Source: JBARRS01 sp049644345 (GTDB taxonomy: Bacteria > Actinomycetota > Thermoleophilia > Gaiellales > Gaiellaceae). Taken from it: 33,488 bases of DNA. The stretch is taken from positions 1 to 33,488 of the forward strand of contig JBARRS010000009.1 of the NCBI GenBank assembly GCA_049644345.1, written 5' to 3'. The translations under genes and the position numbers were made by a program. Below the pieces are notes generated by a model. It did not search any database and was not told the origin of the DNA. It was given only the letters and a program-made list of their open reading frames with translations. The first letter of the stretch is position 1. Every line of letters starts with the position of its first letter. Of the stretch, positions 24,656 to 32,860 are shown piece by piece.

Positions 24656-25753
24656 GTGCCGCAAACTGACGATACAGCGCTGGTCGCGGCCGCCCGCCAA
24701 GGTGACCGCACCGCGTTCGGGCTGCTCGTCGAGCGACACAAGACGCGCGCCCGCGCGGTTGCACACGGGCTCCTACGCGAGCGCGAGGAGGCGGAGGACG
24801 TCGTCCAAGAGGCGATTTTGCACGCCTATCTCGGTCTCGACGGGCTGCGGGAGCCGGACCGCTTCGGCAGCTGGCTTTGCGGAATCGCGCTCAACCTGGG
24901 TCGGATGCGTCTGCGGCGCGCACGTGGCCGCGCCTCTGTGGAAGAGCTCTCTGGCGGCACCAGCCTGCCCGGCGCCGCGACGACTCCGCCGCCGGAGGCC
25001 GCGCTTGAGGAGCTAGAGGCCGTGCGGACGGCGCTTGCCTTCCTTCCCGCGGGCCAGCGGCAACTTGTGTTCATGCACTACGTCGAGGGCCTCTCGTGCG
25101 AGGAAATCGCCATGCTGCTCGGCCGCTCGAATGGTGCCGTCCGCGTCGGGCTTCACCGCGCTCGCTCGCGACTGCGTGAACACCTGCTCGAGAAGGAGGA
25201 AATGATGGTCGAAGTCGAGGTCGACGATGTGGTCGTGAGGGTCATGAAGGATCGGCCAGAAGAAGGCCTGCCGGAGCTCGCGAGCGAAATGCGCGTTGTG
25301 GTCCTGCGCGAGAAGTTCGCGGACAGGCTGCTGCCGATCTGGATCGCGGAGATGGAGGGGAACGCGCTCGCGCTCGGCCTGCGTGGGGAAGTCGGGCCGC
25401 GGCCGCTGACGTTCGACCTGACCGCGAAGTTGCTAGAGCTGACAGGTGGGCGCATCGAGCGCGTCGTCGTCAGCCGGCTGCTCGAAAAGACGTTCTACGC
25501 AACGGTGACGGTGCGGACCGACGGGCGCTCCGAGGAGCTGGACGCGCGGCCAAGCGACGCAATCAATCTTGCTATCCGGGTCGCCGCACCGATCTACGTC
25601 GCCGAGGAGGTGATGGAGAGCAGCGGCGTCATCGACCGCACGGCACTCGAGACGGACGTCGACGAAATGATCGGTAAGAGACCGCCGAGCGAGTGGCGCT
25701 CGCTCTCGCCCGAGTTGGTCAGGTCGCTCCTGGAAGCGAAAGCTCCGAAGTAG
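24656..25753 (+). CDS. ECF-type sigma factor fused to a bifunctional nuclease (DUF151) domain
   Basis: Residues about 8-90 are a sigma-70 region 2 (ALVAAARQGDRTAFGLLVERH, AEDVVQEAILHAY, FGSWLCGIALN). Residues about 118-175 are region 4 (FLPAGQRQLVFMHYVEGLSCEEIAMLLG, GAVRVGLHRARSRLREHL), a complete ECF-like two-domain sigma factor. Residues about 184-320 are a bifunctional-nuclease domain (LLPIWIAEMEGNALAL, RPLTFDLTAKLLELTGG, ELDARPSDAINLAIRVAAPIYVAEEVM), known in plants and bacteria as BFN/DUF151. A tail of about 40 residues follows. So one 365-residue protein may both direct RNA polymerase and carry a nuclease or ligand-binding module. The start is GTG at 24656, with no Shine-Dalgarno. No anti-sigma gene is adjacent. 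Whether the sigma part still works as a sigma factor is unknown. Confidence 0.9.
   Translation: MPQTDDTALVAAARQGDRTAFGLLVERHKTRARAVAHGLLREREEAEDVVQEAILHAYLGLDGLREPDRFGSWLCGIALNLGRMRLRRARGRASVEELSGGTSLPGAATTPPPEAALEELEAVRTALAFLPAGQRQLVFMHYVEGLSCEEIAMLLGRSNGAVRVGLHRARSRLREHLLEKEEMMVEVEVDDVVVRVMKDRPEEGLPELASEMRVVVLREKFADRLLPIWIAEMEGNALALGLRGEVGPRPLTFDLTAKLLELTGGRIERVVVSRLLEKTFYATVTVRTDGRSEELDARPSDAINLAIRVAAPIYVAEEVMESSGVIDRTALETDVDEMIGKRPPSEWRSLSPELVRSLLEAKAPK
25194..25207 (+). promoter_or_regulatory. Internal ribosome-binding site at the sigma-nuclease domain boundary
   Basis: AGGAGG at 25194-25199 is followed by two in-frame ATGs at 25202 and 25205 (residues Met183 and Met184), with five bases from the AGGAGG to the second. 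These Met residues begin the nuclease domain (VEVEVDDVVVRV). Internal initiation would give a free nuclease of about 182 residues (25205-25753), close to the size of stand-alone BFN proteins. The codons Lys-Glu-Glu alone could produce the motif by chance, so this is suggestive. Confidence 0.5.
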
Positions 25754-25815
25754 CGATCCCGACGCGGGGGCGGGCTTTGCTCGTCCCCGCTCACCGGCGC
25801 AGAGAGTCAATCTCG

Positions 25816-25862
25816 CGACGAAGTCGTCATGGCTCGCGCGAAGCGCGAGCCGGACTTCGTCG
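25816..25862. repeat. REP-like palindromic element 2, next to the ftsH stop
   Basis: A 10-base outer stem, CGACGAAGTC (25816-25825) with GACTTCGTCG (25853-25862), encloses a perfect 9-base inner stem GGCTCGCGC-GAA-GCGCGAGCC (25831-25851). The layout and the GCCGGACTTC right flank match the element at 18412-18454. It lies six bases beyond the ftsH stop, between the convergent sigma-nuclease and ftsH genes. It may end transcripts by structure alone, as no T-tract follows. The rest of this 114-base gap holds nothing else I recognise. Confidence 0.6.
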
Positions 25863-25867
25863 GGTTC

Positions 25868-27823
<1,956 letters not shown>

Positions 27824-27884
27824 GAAGTCTCTATCGGCCAGGGTATCAACATGGGTAAGGGCTTCCGTGCCCCCGGAAGACCGT

Positions 27885-28445
27885 TTACACGGTCTCGGTC
27901 AGGAGTCCTTCGTTCATGACCGCGACGTAGGGAAGGTTGCGGTAGAGCTCGGCGAAATCGAGCCCGTAGCCGATCACGAAGCGGTTTGGGATCTCGAAGC
28001 CCACGTAGCGGACCGGGACGTCGATCTCACGGCGGCCGGCCTTTGTCAGCAAGGCGCACACCTCGAGCGATGCCGGCTCGCGCGCCTCGAGGTTGCGGAT
28101 CAGGTACGAGAGGGTCAGGCCCGAGTCGATGATGTCCTCGACGACGAGCACGTCGCGGCCCTCGATGTTGATGTCGAGGTCCTTGAGGATCCGGACGACG
28201 CCCGACGAGTCGGTCTCGGCGCCGTAGCTCGAGATTGCCATGAAGTCGACCTCGCACGACACCGTCACCCGCCGCATCAGGTCGGCCATGAAGAACACGG
28301 CGCCCTTGAGGACGCCGATCAGGAGCAGGTCGCGGCCCTCGTAGTCGGCCGAGATCTCGGCGCCGAGCTCCGCGATCCGGTGGGTCAGCGACTCCTCGCC
28401 GATCAAGACCTGGCCGACGGCACGCTCCAGCTCAGTCTGCGACAC
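27885..28445 (-). CDS. hpt: Hypoxanthine phosphoribosyltransferase
   Basis: Hpt salvages hypoxanthine (and guanine) to nucleotide with PRPP. The 186-residue protein has LLIGVLKGAVFFMADLMRR (PPi-loop region), the flexible-loop SSYG motif, the PRPP-binding VLVVEDIIDSGLTL (acidic pair plus DSG) and a purine-specificity segment near VGFEIPNRFVIGYGLDFAELYRNLPYV. The family is complete and of normal length. It begins at a GTG at 28445, overlapping the end of tilS by 14 bases, so translation is coupled. The tilS-hpt-ftsH order is conserved widely in Gram-positive bacteria. Confidence 0.95.
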   Translation of the reverse strand: MSQTELERAVGQVLIGEESLTHRIAELGAEISADYEGRDLLLIGVLKGAVFFMADLMRRVTVSCEVDFMAISSYGAETDSSGVVRILKDLDINIEGRDVLVVEDIIDSGLTLSYLIRNLEAREPASLEVCALLTKAGRREIDVPVRYVGFEIPNRFVIGYGLDFAELYRNLPYVAVMNEGLLTETV

Positions 28446-29412
28446 GCTCGGCTCTCACGTCGGGATGATCGACGATTCCGGGCACGGCCACGACTTCGTC
28501 GCCGCGTACGATCAGCGGCCACGCTTCGCGCTCTGAGCGGGGGATCTTCGCGTCGACGAACACGTCCTGGATCTTCTTCTTCCGTCCAGCGAGGCGGTCG
28601 CCCGGCCGCCACCCCCGTACCTTAAGGCCTGAGAGCTCGGATTCAATCGCCCACGCCCCCCAGCGGACTCGGCCCTCGAGGGCGACGGGCCCGCGTTCGA
28701 GCCACAGCCGGTCGTACTCGCGCACCGCCTGGACGCCGCCGCCGAGGTCGACGCGCTTCGACCCTGCCGCCGAGTCGAGCAGCTCGGCGAGGGCCTGCGG
28801 CAGGTGCCGTCGCTCGTCGAGAGCGCGAAGGACGTTCACCTCGGCGGCTGGATGGAGCCGGCGCAGCAGCGGCAGGATCTCGTCGCGGATCAGGCCACGC
28901 AAGGTGTCCGGATTCGACGCGTCCGTGCGGAACGGCAGGCCCACGGCGCGGCAGTAGGCCTCGGTCTGCTCGCGCCAGGCTGCGAGCAGCGGCCGAACGA
29001 CACCGTCCTCCCGCTTCACCTTGATCCCGGTGGGCCGGCCGCTCGCAACAAGCCGGTAGAGGACCGTCTCGACCTGGTCGGACGCGGTGTGCCCGGTCGC
29101 GCGCAGCCGGTCGGTCACGAACGAGTAGCGAATCCGCCTGAGCTCGTCCTCGGTCTTCCCGCCGCTGCCGTCCACGACCACGGCCCCGAGCTGGCGATTG
29201 CAGAAGCGGGCGTCCTCCTCTGACTCCTCGCCGCGAAGGCCGTGGTTCACGTGCAGCGCGGAGACGTCGTACCGAAGTTCTCGCAGCACATGCCAGAGAC
29301 AGGTCGAATCGGGACCACCCGAAACGAGGCAGACGACCTCGCCCCCTACGGGGATCAAAGCATGGGCGCGGACGAAGCGCTCAACCTCGTCACGGAAAGC
29401 GCGCGGTTCCAC
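28432..29412 (-). CDS. tilS: tRNA(Ile)-lysidine synthase
   Basis: TilS changes the wobble C of tRNA-Ile(CAU) to lysidine so that it reads AUA. The 326-residue protein carries the N-type ATP-pyrophosphatase P-loop VSGGPDST near residues 30-37, ALHVNHGLRGEESEEDARFC with the HxNHGLR motif, GHTASDQVETVLYRLVASG, and VRPLLAAWREQTEAYCRA, all typical. The later part (GWRPGDRL) is the usual C-terminal motif. The start is a GTG at 29412. It is followed by hpt with a 14-base overlap and preceded, 21 bases away, by the small secreted protein gene. Confidence 0.94.
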   Translation of the reverse strand: MEPRAFRDEVERFVRAHALIPVGGEVVCLVSGGPDSTCLWHVLRELRYDVSALHVNHGLRGEESEEDARFCNRQLGAVVVDGSGGKTEDELRRIRYSFVTDRLRATGHTASDQVETVLYRLVASGRPTGIKVKREDGVVRPLLAAWREQTEAYCRAVGLPFRTDASNPDTLRGLIRDEILPLLRRLHPAAEVNVLRALDERRHLPQALAELLDSAAGSKRVDLGGGVQAVREYDRLWLERGPVALEGRVRWGAWAIESELSGLKVRGWRPGDRLAGRKKKIQDVFVDAKIPRSEREAWPLIVRGDEVVAVPGIVDHPDVRAERVAD

Positions 29413-29433
29413 GCGCGAATTGTTGCGTCTCGG

Positions 29434-29904
29434 CTACAAGAGCGGCTGAACGTCGCAGCCCATCCGGCGCAGACCTGGCTCCGCCGACGCGAGCACGTCG
29501 TGCGCGGAGTTCGCGAGTCCATAGGCGCGGCCCATGTGCTCGCCGGCGTTACCGTGCCGCCGCGCGTGTGCGCGAATCCCCTTCGCATACTCGCCGAACA
29601 TCGCCACCATCAGCTTCCGCGTCTGCGCCAGCGACGGATCCGTCGGAGAGGTGCCGCCGACGATCTGCGCCGCGCGCTTCGACTCGGCGACCAGGTCGTC
29701 CGCCTGCGCGTCTCCGTTCAGGTACTGCTGGCCCCAGAGGCTGAGGGCGGTCATGTTCGTCGTCGCGGTGTCGATGAACTGGCGGTCGACGACGGAGCAG
29801 GTGTGCGAAATCGGCGCCTTCGCCCGGCTGGTCGTCGCCAGCGTCAGAGAAAGAAGGAACGCGATGAGAAGACCCGCCCCATAGAGGCCGATTCGCCGCA
29901 CCAA
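29434..29904 (-). CDS. Small secreted protein of unknown function
   Basis: This 156-residue protein has an N-terminal signal or anchor segment (IGLYGAGLLIAFLLSLTLATTSRA, residues 5-28) and a mature part rich in Ala, with two Cys residues (TCSVV near residue 36 and RMGCDV near 150) that could pair. No enzyme motif is visible and I do not recognise the family. It lies between the GNAT/small-membrane ORF and tilS on the same strand, so it is probably in their operon. The start codon is TTG at 29904 or GTG at 29901; neither has a strong ribosome-binding site. Confidence 0.7.
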   Translation of the reverse strand: MVRRIGLYGAGLLIAFLLSLTLATTSRAKAPISHTCSVVDRQFIDTATTNMTALSLWGQQYLNGDAQADDLVAESKRAAQIVGGTSPTDPSLAQTRKLMVAMFGEYAKGIRAHARRHGNAGEHMGRAYGLANSAHDVLASAEPGLRRMGCDVQPLL

Positions 29905-29943
29905 CAGATGATCGGCGACCGCAGCCGCCGCCGCTTCCCCCTT

Positions 29944-30099
29944 TCAAGGGGAATCCATCCACCCCGGTAGAGGTGAATTGCGCTCTCGCTCGAGGTCCGG
30001 GCGCAACAGCCTGTGGCCCGCGTAGGAGGCGAGCTCGAGCGCCAGCCAGCGACCGAGCCACAGCACCGCCGCAACGAGAAGAAGCCTCCGTCCCTTCAG
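29944..30099 (-). CDS. Possible 51-residue single-pass membrane protein
   Basis: Right after the GNAT stop there is a 52-codon frame reading KGRRLLLVAAVLWLGRWLALELASYAG and then a basic, polar tail ending GWMDSP. The hydrophobic core of about 20 residues with positive flanks looks like one membrane helix. There is no ATG, GTG or TTG near the expected start; a CTG at 30097-30099 overlaps the GNAT TGA (CTGA) and has GGAG nine bases upstream. Otherwise a GTG at 30063 gives only 39 residues. The reading is tentative, but it fills an otherwise empty 190-base gap in an operon. Confidence 0.4.
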   Translation of the reverse strand: MKGRRLLLVAAVLWLGRWLALELASYAGHRLLRPDLERERNSPLPGWMDSP

Positions 30100-30875
30100 A
30101 AGATCAGGCTCCGGTAGGAGATCGTCCGGCGCATGCCGATCGCCTCGTAGACGCCGATCGCGGCGGCATTTTCCCTCCGGACGAACAGGCAGACGGACGG
30201 GACGCGATCGAGCAGTGCCCGGCAAAGATCGCGCATGCCCCGTTTCGCGTAGCCGTGACCGCGAGCCTCAGGGTCGACCCAGACCTGCTGGAGCTGGACA
30301 GTGGCCGGCGTCCACGCGGAGGCCTCGGCCTTGAAGAGGACCGTGCTGTTCTCGATCCAGACCCACGACCGTCCTTCCTCGATCTGCGACCTCGTGCGCC
30401 AGCGGAAGCTCTCCGCGTCGCGGCGGAGAGGATCGACCCCGAGCTCCTCCCGATGCGCCTCCGCGCAGGCGGGCAGGAGCAGCTCGAAGTCGTCGAGCGT
30501 CGCCTCCCGCAGTCCCGATTCGCCCGGCGGCGGCGGTGCCTCGAGGACGTACACCGGCTGACCGGGGCGATCGTCGCGCGGCCGCGGCAGGCGCCGGCGG
30601 GCGGCCTGCCAGAGCTCCGAGACGGCGGCCTCCTCGCCGATGAGCATGCGCGCCTTCGGCAGGCCGTCGACCTGGGCGAACGCGCCGCAGCCTCGTCCGG
30701 AAGGAACGACGTTCGTGCCGATGTGGCAGAGCGCCGCAAGCCCTCCGACTTCGCGAACCGCAGTGAAGCGTCCGAGTCCCCGGCGAGCGACGTCCTCCAG
30801 GAAGACACGCTCGACCGGATCGAGCGCGCAGAAGGCGAGCACCTCCTCGAGCTCCGGCTCCACGAGCCGCTCCAT
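30096..30875 (-). CDS. GNAT family N-acetyltransferase with N-terminal DUF4081
   Basis: The 259-residue protein has an N-terminal half (residues about 8-110; EEVLAFCALDPVERVFLEDV, LAALCHIGTNVVPSG) typical of DUF4081, an actinobacterial partner of GNAT domains. The C-terminal GNAT domain has LREATLDDFELLLPAC, the acetyl-CoA motif VWVDPEARGHGYAKRGMRDLC (the R/Q-x-x-G-x-G/A loop), and VCLFVRRENAAAIGVYEAIGMRR. It should transfer an acetyl group from acetyl-CoA to an unknown amine. The frame is open to 31913, but the ATG at 30875, directly behind TACAGT plus six bases, is the clear start. It is divergent from the phosphorylase gene with 36 bases between starts. Confidence 0.88.
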   Translation of the reverse strand: MERLVEPELEEVLAFCALDPVERVFLEDVARRGLGRFTAVREVGGLAALCHIGTNVVPSGRGCGAFAQVDGLPKARMLIGEEAAVSELWQAARRRLPRPRDDRPGQPVYVLEAPPPPGESGLREATLDDFELLLPACAEAHREELGVDPLRRDAESFRWRTRSQIEEGRSWVWIENSTVLFKAEASAWTPATVQLQQVWVDPEARGHGYAKRGMRDLCRALLDRVPSVCLFVRRENAAAIGVYEAIGMRRTISYRSLIF

Positions 30876-30887
30876 GGCGGAACTGTA
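30876..30887 (-). promoter_or_regulatory. Putative leaderless promoter of the GNAT gene (TACAGT, 6 bases, ATG)
   Basis: Read on minus, TACAGT (30882-30887) lies six bases before the GNAT ATG with no Shine-Dalgarno. It is one half of a tight divergent promoter pair within 36 bases. Confidence 0.4.
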
Positions 30888-30899
30888 CGCCGGAAGCCG

Positions 30900-30911
30900 T
30901 AGGCTTCTCCC
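30900..30911 (+). promoter_or_regulatory. Putative leaderless promoter of the phosphorylase gene (TAGGCT, 6 bases, GTG)
   Basis: TAGGCT (30900-30905) lies six bases before the GTG at 30912, with no Shine-Dalgarno. It is the second half of the divergent pair; the -35 regions would overlap the opposite -10 and coding sequence. Confidence 0.4.
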
Positions 30912-31622
30912 GTGCCGATCCACGTACGCGCGGAGCCGGGCGACTACGCCGAAGCCTGCCTGCTCCCGGGCGATCCTCTCCGCGCGCGATACATCGCAGA
31001 GACGTACCTCGACGACCCCAAGGAGACGAATGCCGAGCGCGGGCTGCTCGGCTACACCGGCGAGTTCGAGGGGAAGCCCGTCTCGGTCCAGGCGACCGGC
31101 ATGGGCTGCCCGTCGGCGGCGATCGTGATGGAGGAGCTCGTCCAACTCGGCGTCAAGCGGTTCCTGCGCGTCGGCACCTGCGGGGGACTCCAGCGCGACC
31201 TGCGCCTCGGCGACCTGATCGTCGCCGTCAGCGCCGTCCCAGCCGACGGGACGGCCCGACACTACGTCGGCGGGGAGCCTCATTGCCCCACAGCGGACTG
31301 GGAGCTCGTCCATGCCGCGGTCCACGCGGCGAAGGAGCTCGAGCAGCCGCTTCGGGTCGGGGCGATCGCCTCGAGCGACACCTTCTACGATCCGGATCCG
31401 GCCCGGCACGAGCGCTGGTCGGAGCGGGGTGTGCTCGGGGTCGAGATGGAGGCCGCCGTCCTCTTCACCATCGGCGCCCTCCGCGGCGTCCAGGCAGGCT
31501 GCCTGCTGACGGTCAGCGACATCGTCGTCGGCGGCGAGTTCACCCGGATCTCGGACGAGGAGCTGCGCGCGGCGGTCGACCGGATGACCCGCGTGGGGCT
31601 CGCTACCGTCACCTCCCATTAG
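30912..31622 (+). CDS. Purine nucleoside phosphorylase (DeoD-type, NP-I family)
   Basis: The 236-residue protein has the NP-I family layout: LLPGDPLRARYIAETYL (phosphate-binding GDP), VQATGMGCPSAAIVMEEL, FLRVGTCGGLQ, GVLGVEMEAAVLF with the ribose-binding MEAA motif near residue 180, and LLTVSDIVVGGEF with the catalytic Asp. DeoD-type enzymes reversibly split purine nucleosides with phosphate; related uridine phosphorylases share the motifs, so uridine activity is not excluded. It starts at a GTG at 30912 behind a leaderless-type -10. Its stop TAG overlaps the ATT where the following lipid kinase seems to start, suggesting coupled translation. Confidence 0.87.
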   Translation: MPIHVRAEPGDYAEACLLPGDPLRARYIAETYLDDPKETNAERGLLGYTGEFEGKPVSVQATGMGCPSAAIVMEELVQLGVKRFLRVGTCGGLQRDLRLGDLIVAVSAVPADGTARHYVGGEPHCPTADWELVHAAVHAAKELEQPLRVGAIASSDTFYDPDPARHERWSERGVLGVEMEAAVLFTIGALRGVQAGCLLTVSDIVVGGEFTRISDEELRAAVDRMTRVGLATVTSH

Positions 31623-32526
31623 CGGAACCGTCTTCCTCGTCAATCCCGCGGCGGAGAACGGCGCCGTCGGCCGCCGCTGGCCGGAGCTCGCCCAGAGGGC
31701 CGCGAAGCTCGGCCTCACAGGCGACGCGCTTCTGTCCGAACGCCCGGGCCACCTGACGGAGCTCGCGCGGAGCGTGGCGGCGGACGGCGCCTCCCTCCTC
31801 GTCGCCGTCGGCGGGGACGGCACGGTGAACGAGGTCGTGAACGGGATCGAAGGCGCATCGGGGATCGAGCTCGCGGTGCTCCCCAACGGGACCGGGTGGG
31901 ACTTCGTCCGCACCTACGAGATCCCCCGCCGCTTCGAGGACGCCGTCGCCGTCGCACGGGACGGCGCCGTCCGAACAATCGATCTGGGCCGAGCCTTCTA
32001 TCGCGCCCGCGACGGCTCAGCCGCCGAGACGTACTTCGCCAACATCGCGAGCGCCGGCATGAGCGGAGCAATCGCCGAGCGGGCGAACCGGACGACGAAG
32101 GCGCTCGGCGCGCGGCTGTCGTACCTGTGGGCGACGTTCGCGGTCTTCTCGCGCTGGCGCAACTGCGACGTGACGGTGACGGTGGACGGCAAGACCCACA
32201 GCGGCCCCATGCACGACGTCGTGGTCGCGAACGGTCGCTACTTCGGCGGTGGGATGATGATCTGCCCCGAGGCGCGGCCCGACGACGCGCTTTTCGACGT
32301 GCTCCTGATCGGCGACCTGACGAAGCGCGACCTGATGCTCACCCTCCCGAAGACCTACCGGGGCAAGCACCTGCCGCACCCGAAGGCAGAGCTCCTGAGC
32401 GGCGCCGAGGTCACGGTCGAAGCCGAGCGCCCGCTGCCCGTCCAGCTCGACGGCGAGCAGCCGGGAACGACGCCGGCTCGATTCGCCGTCGTCCCGGGCG
32501 CGCTCAGGCTACGCGTGCCCTCCTAA
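31618..32526 (+). CDS. Diacylglycerol kinase family lipid kinase (YegS/BmrU-like), apparent ATT start
   Basis: The catalytic part contains VAVGGDGTVNEVVNGI, the GGDGT ATP-binding signature, then LAVLPNGTGWDFVRTY and IDLGRAF; the C-terminal half has NGRYFGGGMMICPEARPDDALFDVLLI, all typical of DAGK/YegS lipid kinases, which phosphorylate membrane diacylglycerol or sphingoid lipids. The first GTG in frame (31774) would remove the conserved first strand FLVNPAAENG. The frame closes at a TGA at 31585 and contains no ATG, GTG or TTG before that strand. The only plausible start is ATT at 31618-31620, inside CATTAG, overlapping the phosphorylase stop; it gives 302 residues, the family's normal length. 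The last bases overlap the convergent gene's stop. Confidence 0.82.
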   Translation: MSGTVFLVNPAAENGAVGRRWPELAQRAAKLGLTGDALLSERPGHLTELARSVAADGASLLVAVGGDGTVNEVVNGIEGASGIELAVLPNGTGWDFVRTYEIPRRFEDAVAVARDGAVRTIDLGRAFYRARDGSAAETYFANIASAGMSGAIAERANRTTKALGARLSYLWATFAVFSRWRNCDVTVTVDGKTHSGPMHDVVVANGRYFGGGMMICPEARPDDALFDVLLIGDLTKRDLMLTLPKTYRGKHLPHPKAELLSGAEVTVEAERPLPVQLDGEQPGTTPARFAVVPGALRLRVPS

Positions 32527-32828
32527 TTCGTCTTCGGGCGAGTGCCTGTGCTCTTGCGGGGACGCGGCTTCGCCGAGGCGCTCGTAGGCCGGGTCGTACC
32601 GCCGGAGGACGGCTTCGAGAGCTCGTTGACCTTGCGCTCCAGCGAGTCGATCCGGCGCTCGAGCTCGTCGATTCCCCGAACCCGGCGCTGGAGCTCGTCG
32701 ACGCGCTCGCGGAGCCCGTTTGCCGCATCGAGGAAGCGCTGAGTCCCGGGGACCTCCCCGAGCCGCTGGATCGCCTCCTCCCCCGCGTCGGCGAGCCTGC
32801 TCAGGAGGTCCTGTCCACGTTGCGCCAT
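32523..32828 (-). CDS. Small coiled-coil protein
   Basis: A 101-residue protein starting MAQRGQDLLSRLADAG at an ATG preceded by AAGGAACGG. Residues about 42-75 form heptad-like repeats (RVDELQRRVRGIDELERRIDS, then LERKVNEL), so a parallel coiled coil is likely. The C-terminal 30 residues are Lys/Arg/Pro/Ser-rich and probably disordered, perhaps binding nucleic acid or the membrane surface. No family is recognised. The longer open frame to 33326 is a shadow of the transpeptidase gene. It lies 32 bases downstream of that gene and overlaps the lipid kinase tail-to-tail (CTAA at 32523-32526). Confidence 0.75.
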   Translation of the reverse strand: MAQRGQDLLSRLADAGEEAIQRLGEVPGTQRFLDAANGLRERVDELQRRVRGIDELERRIDSLERKVNELSKPSSGGTTRPTSASAKPRPRKSTGTRPKTN

Positions 32829-32860
32829 TCCGTTCCTTTCGTCGCTTTCCGCAAACGTTA

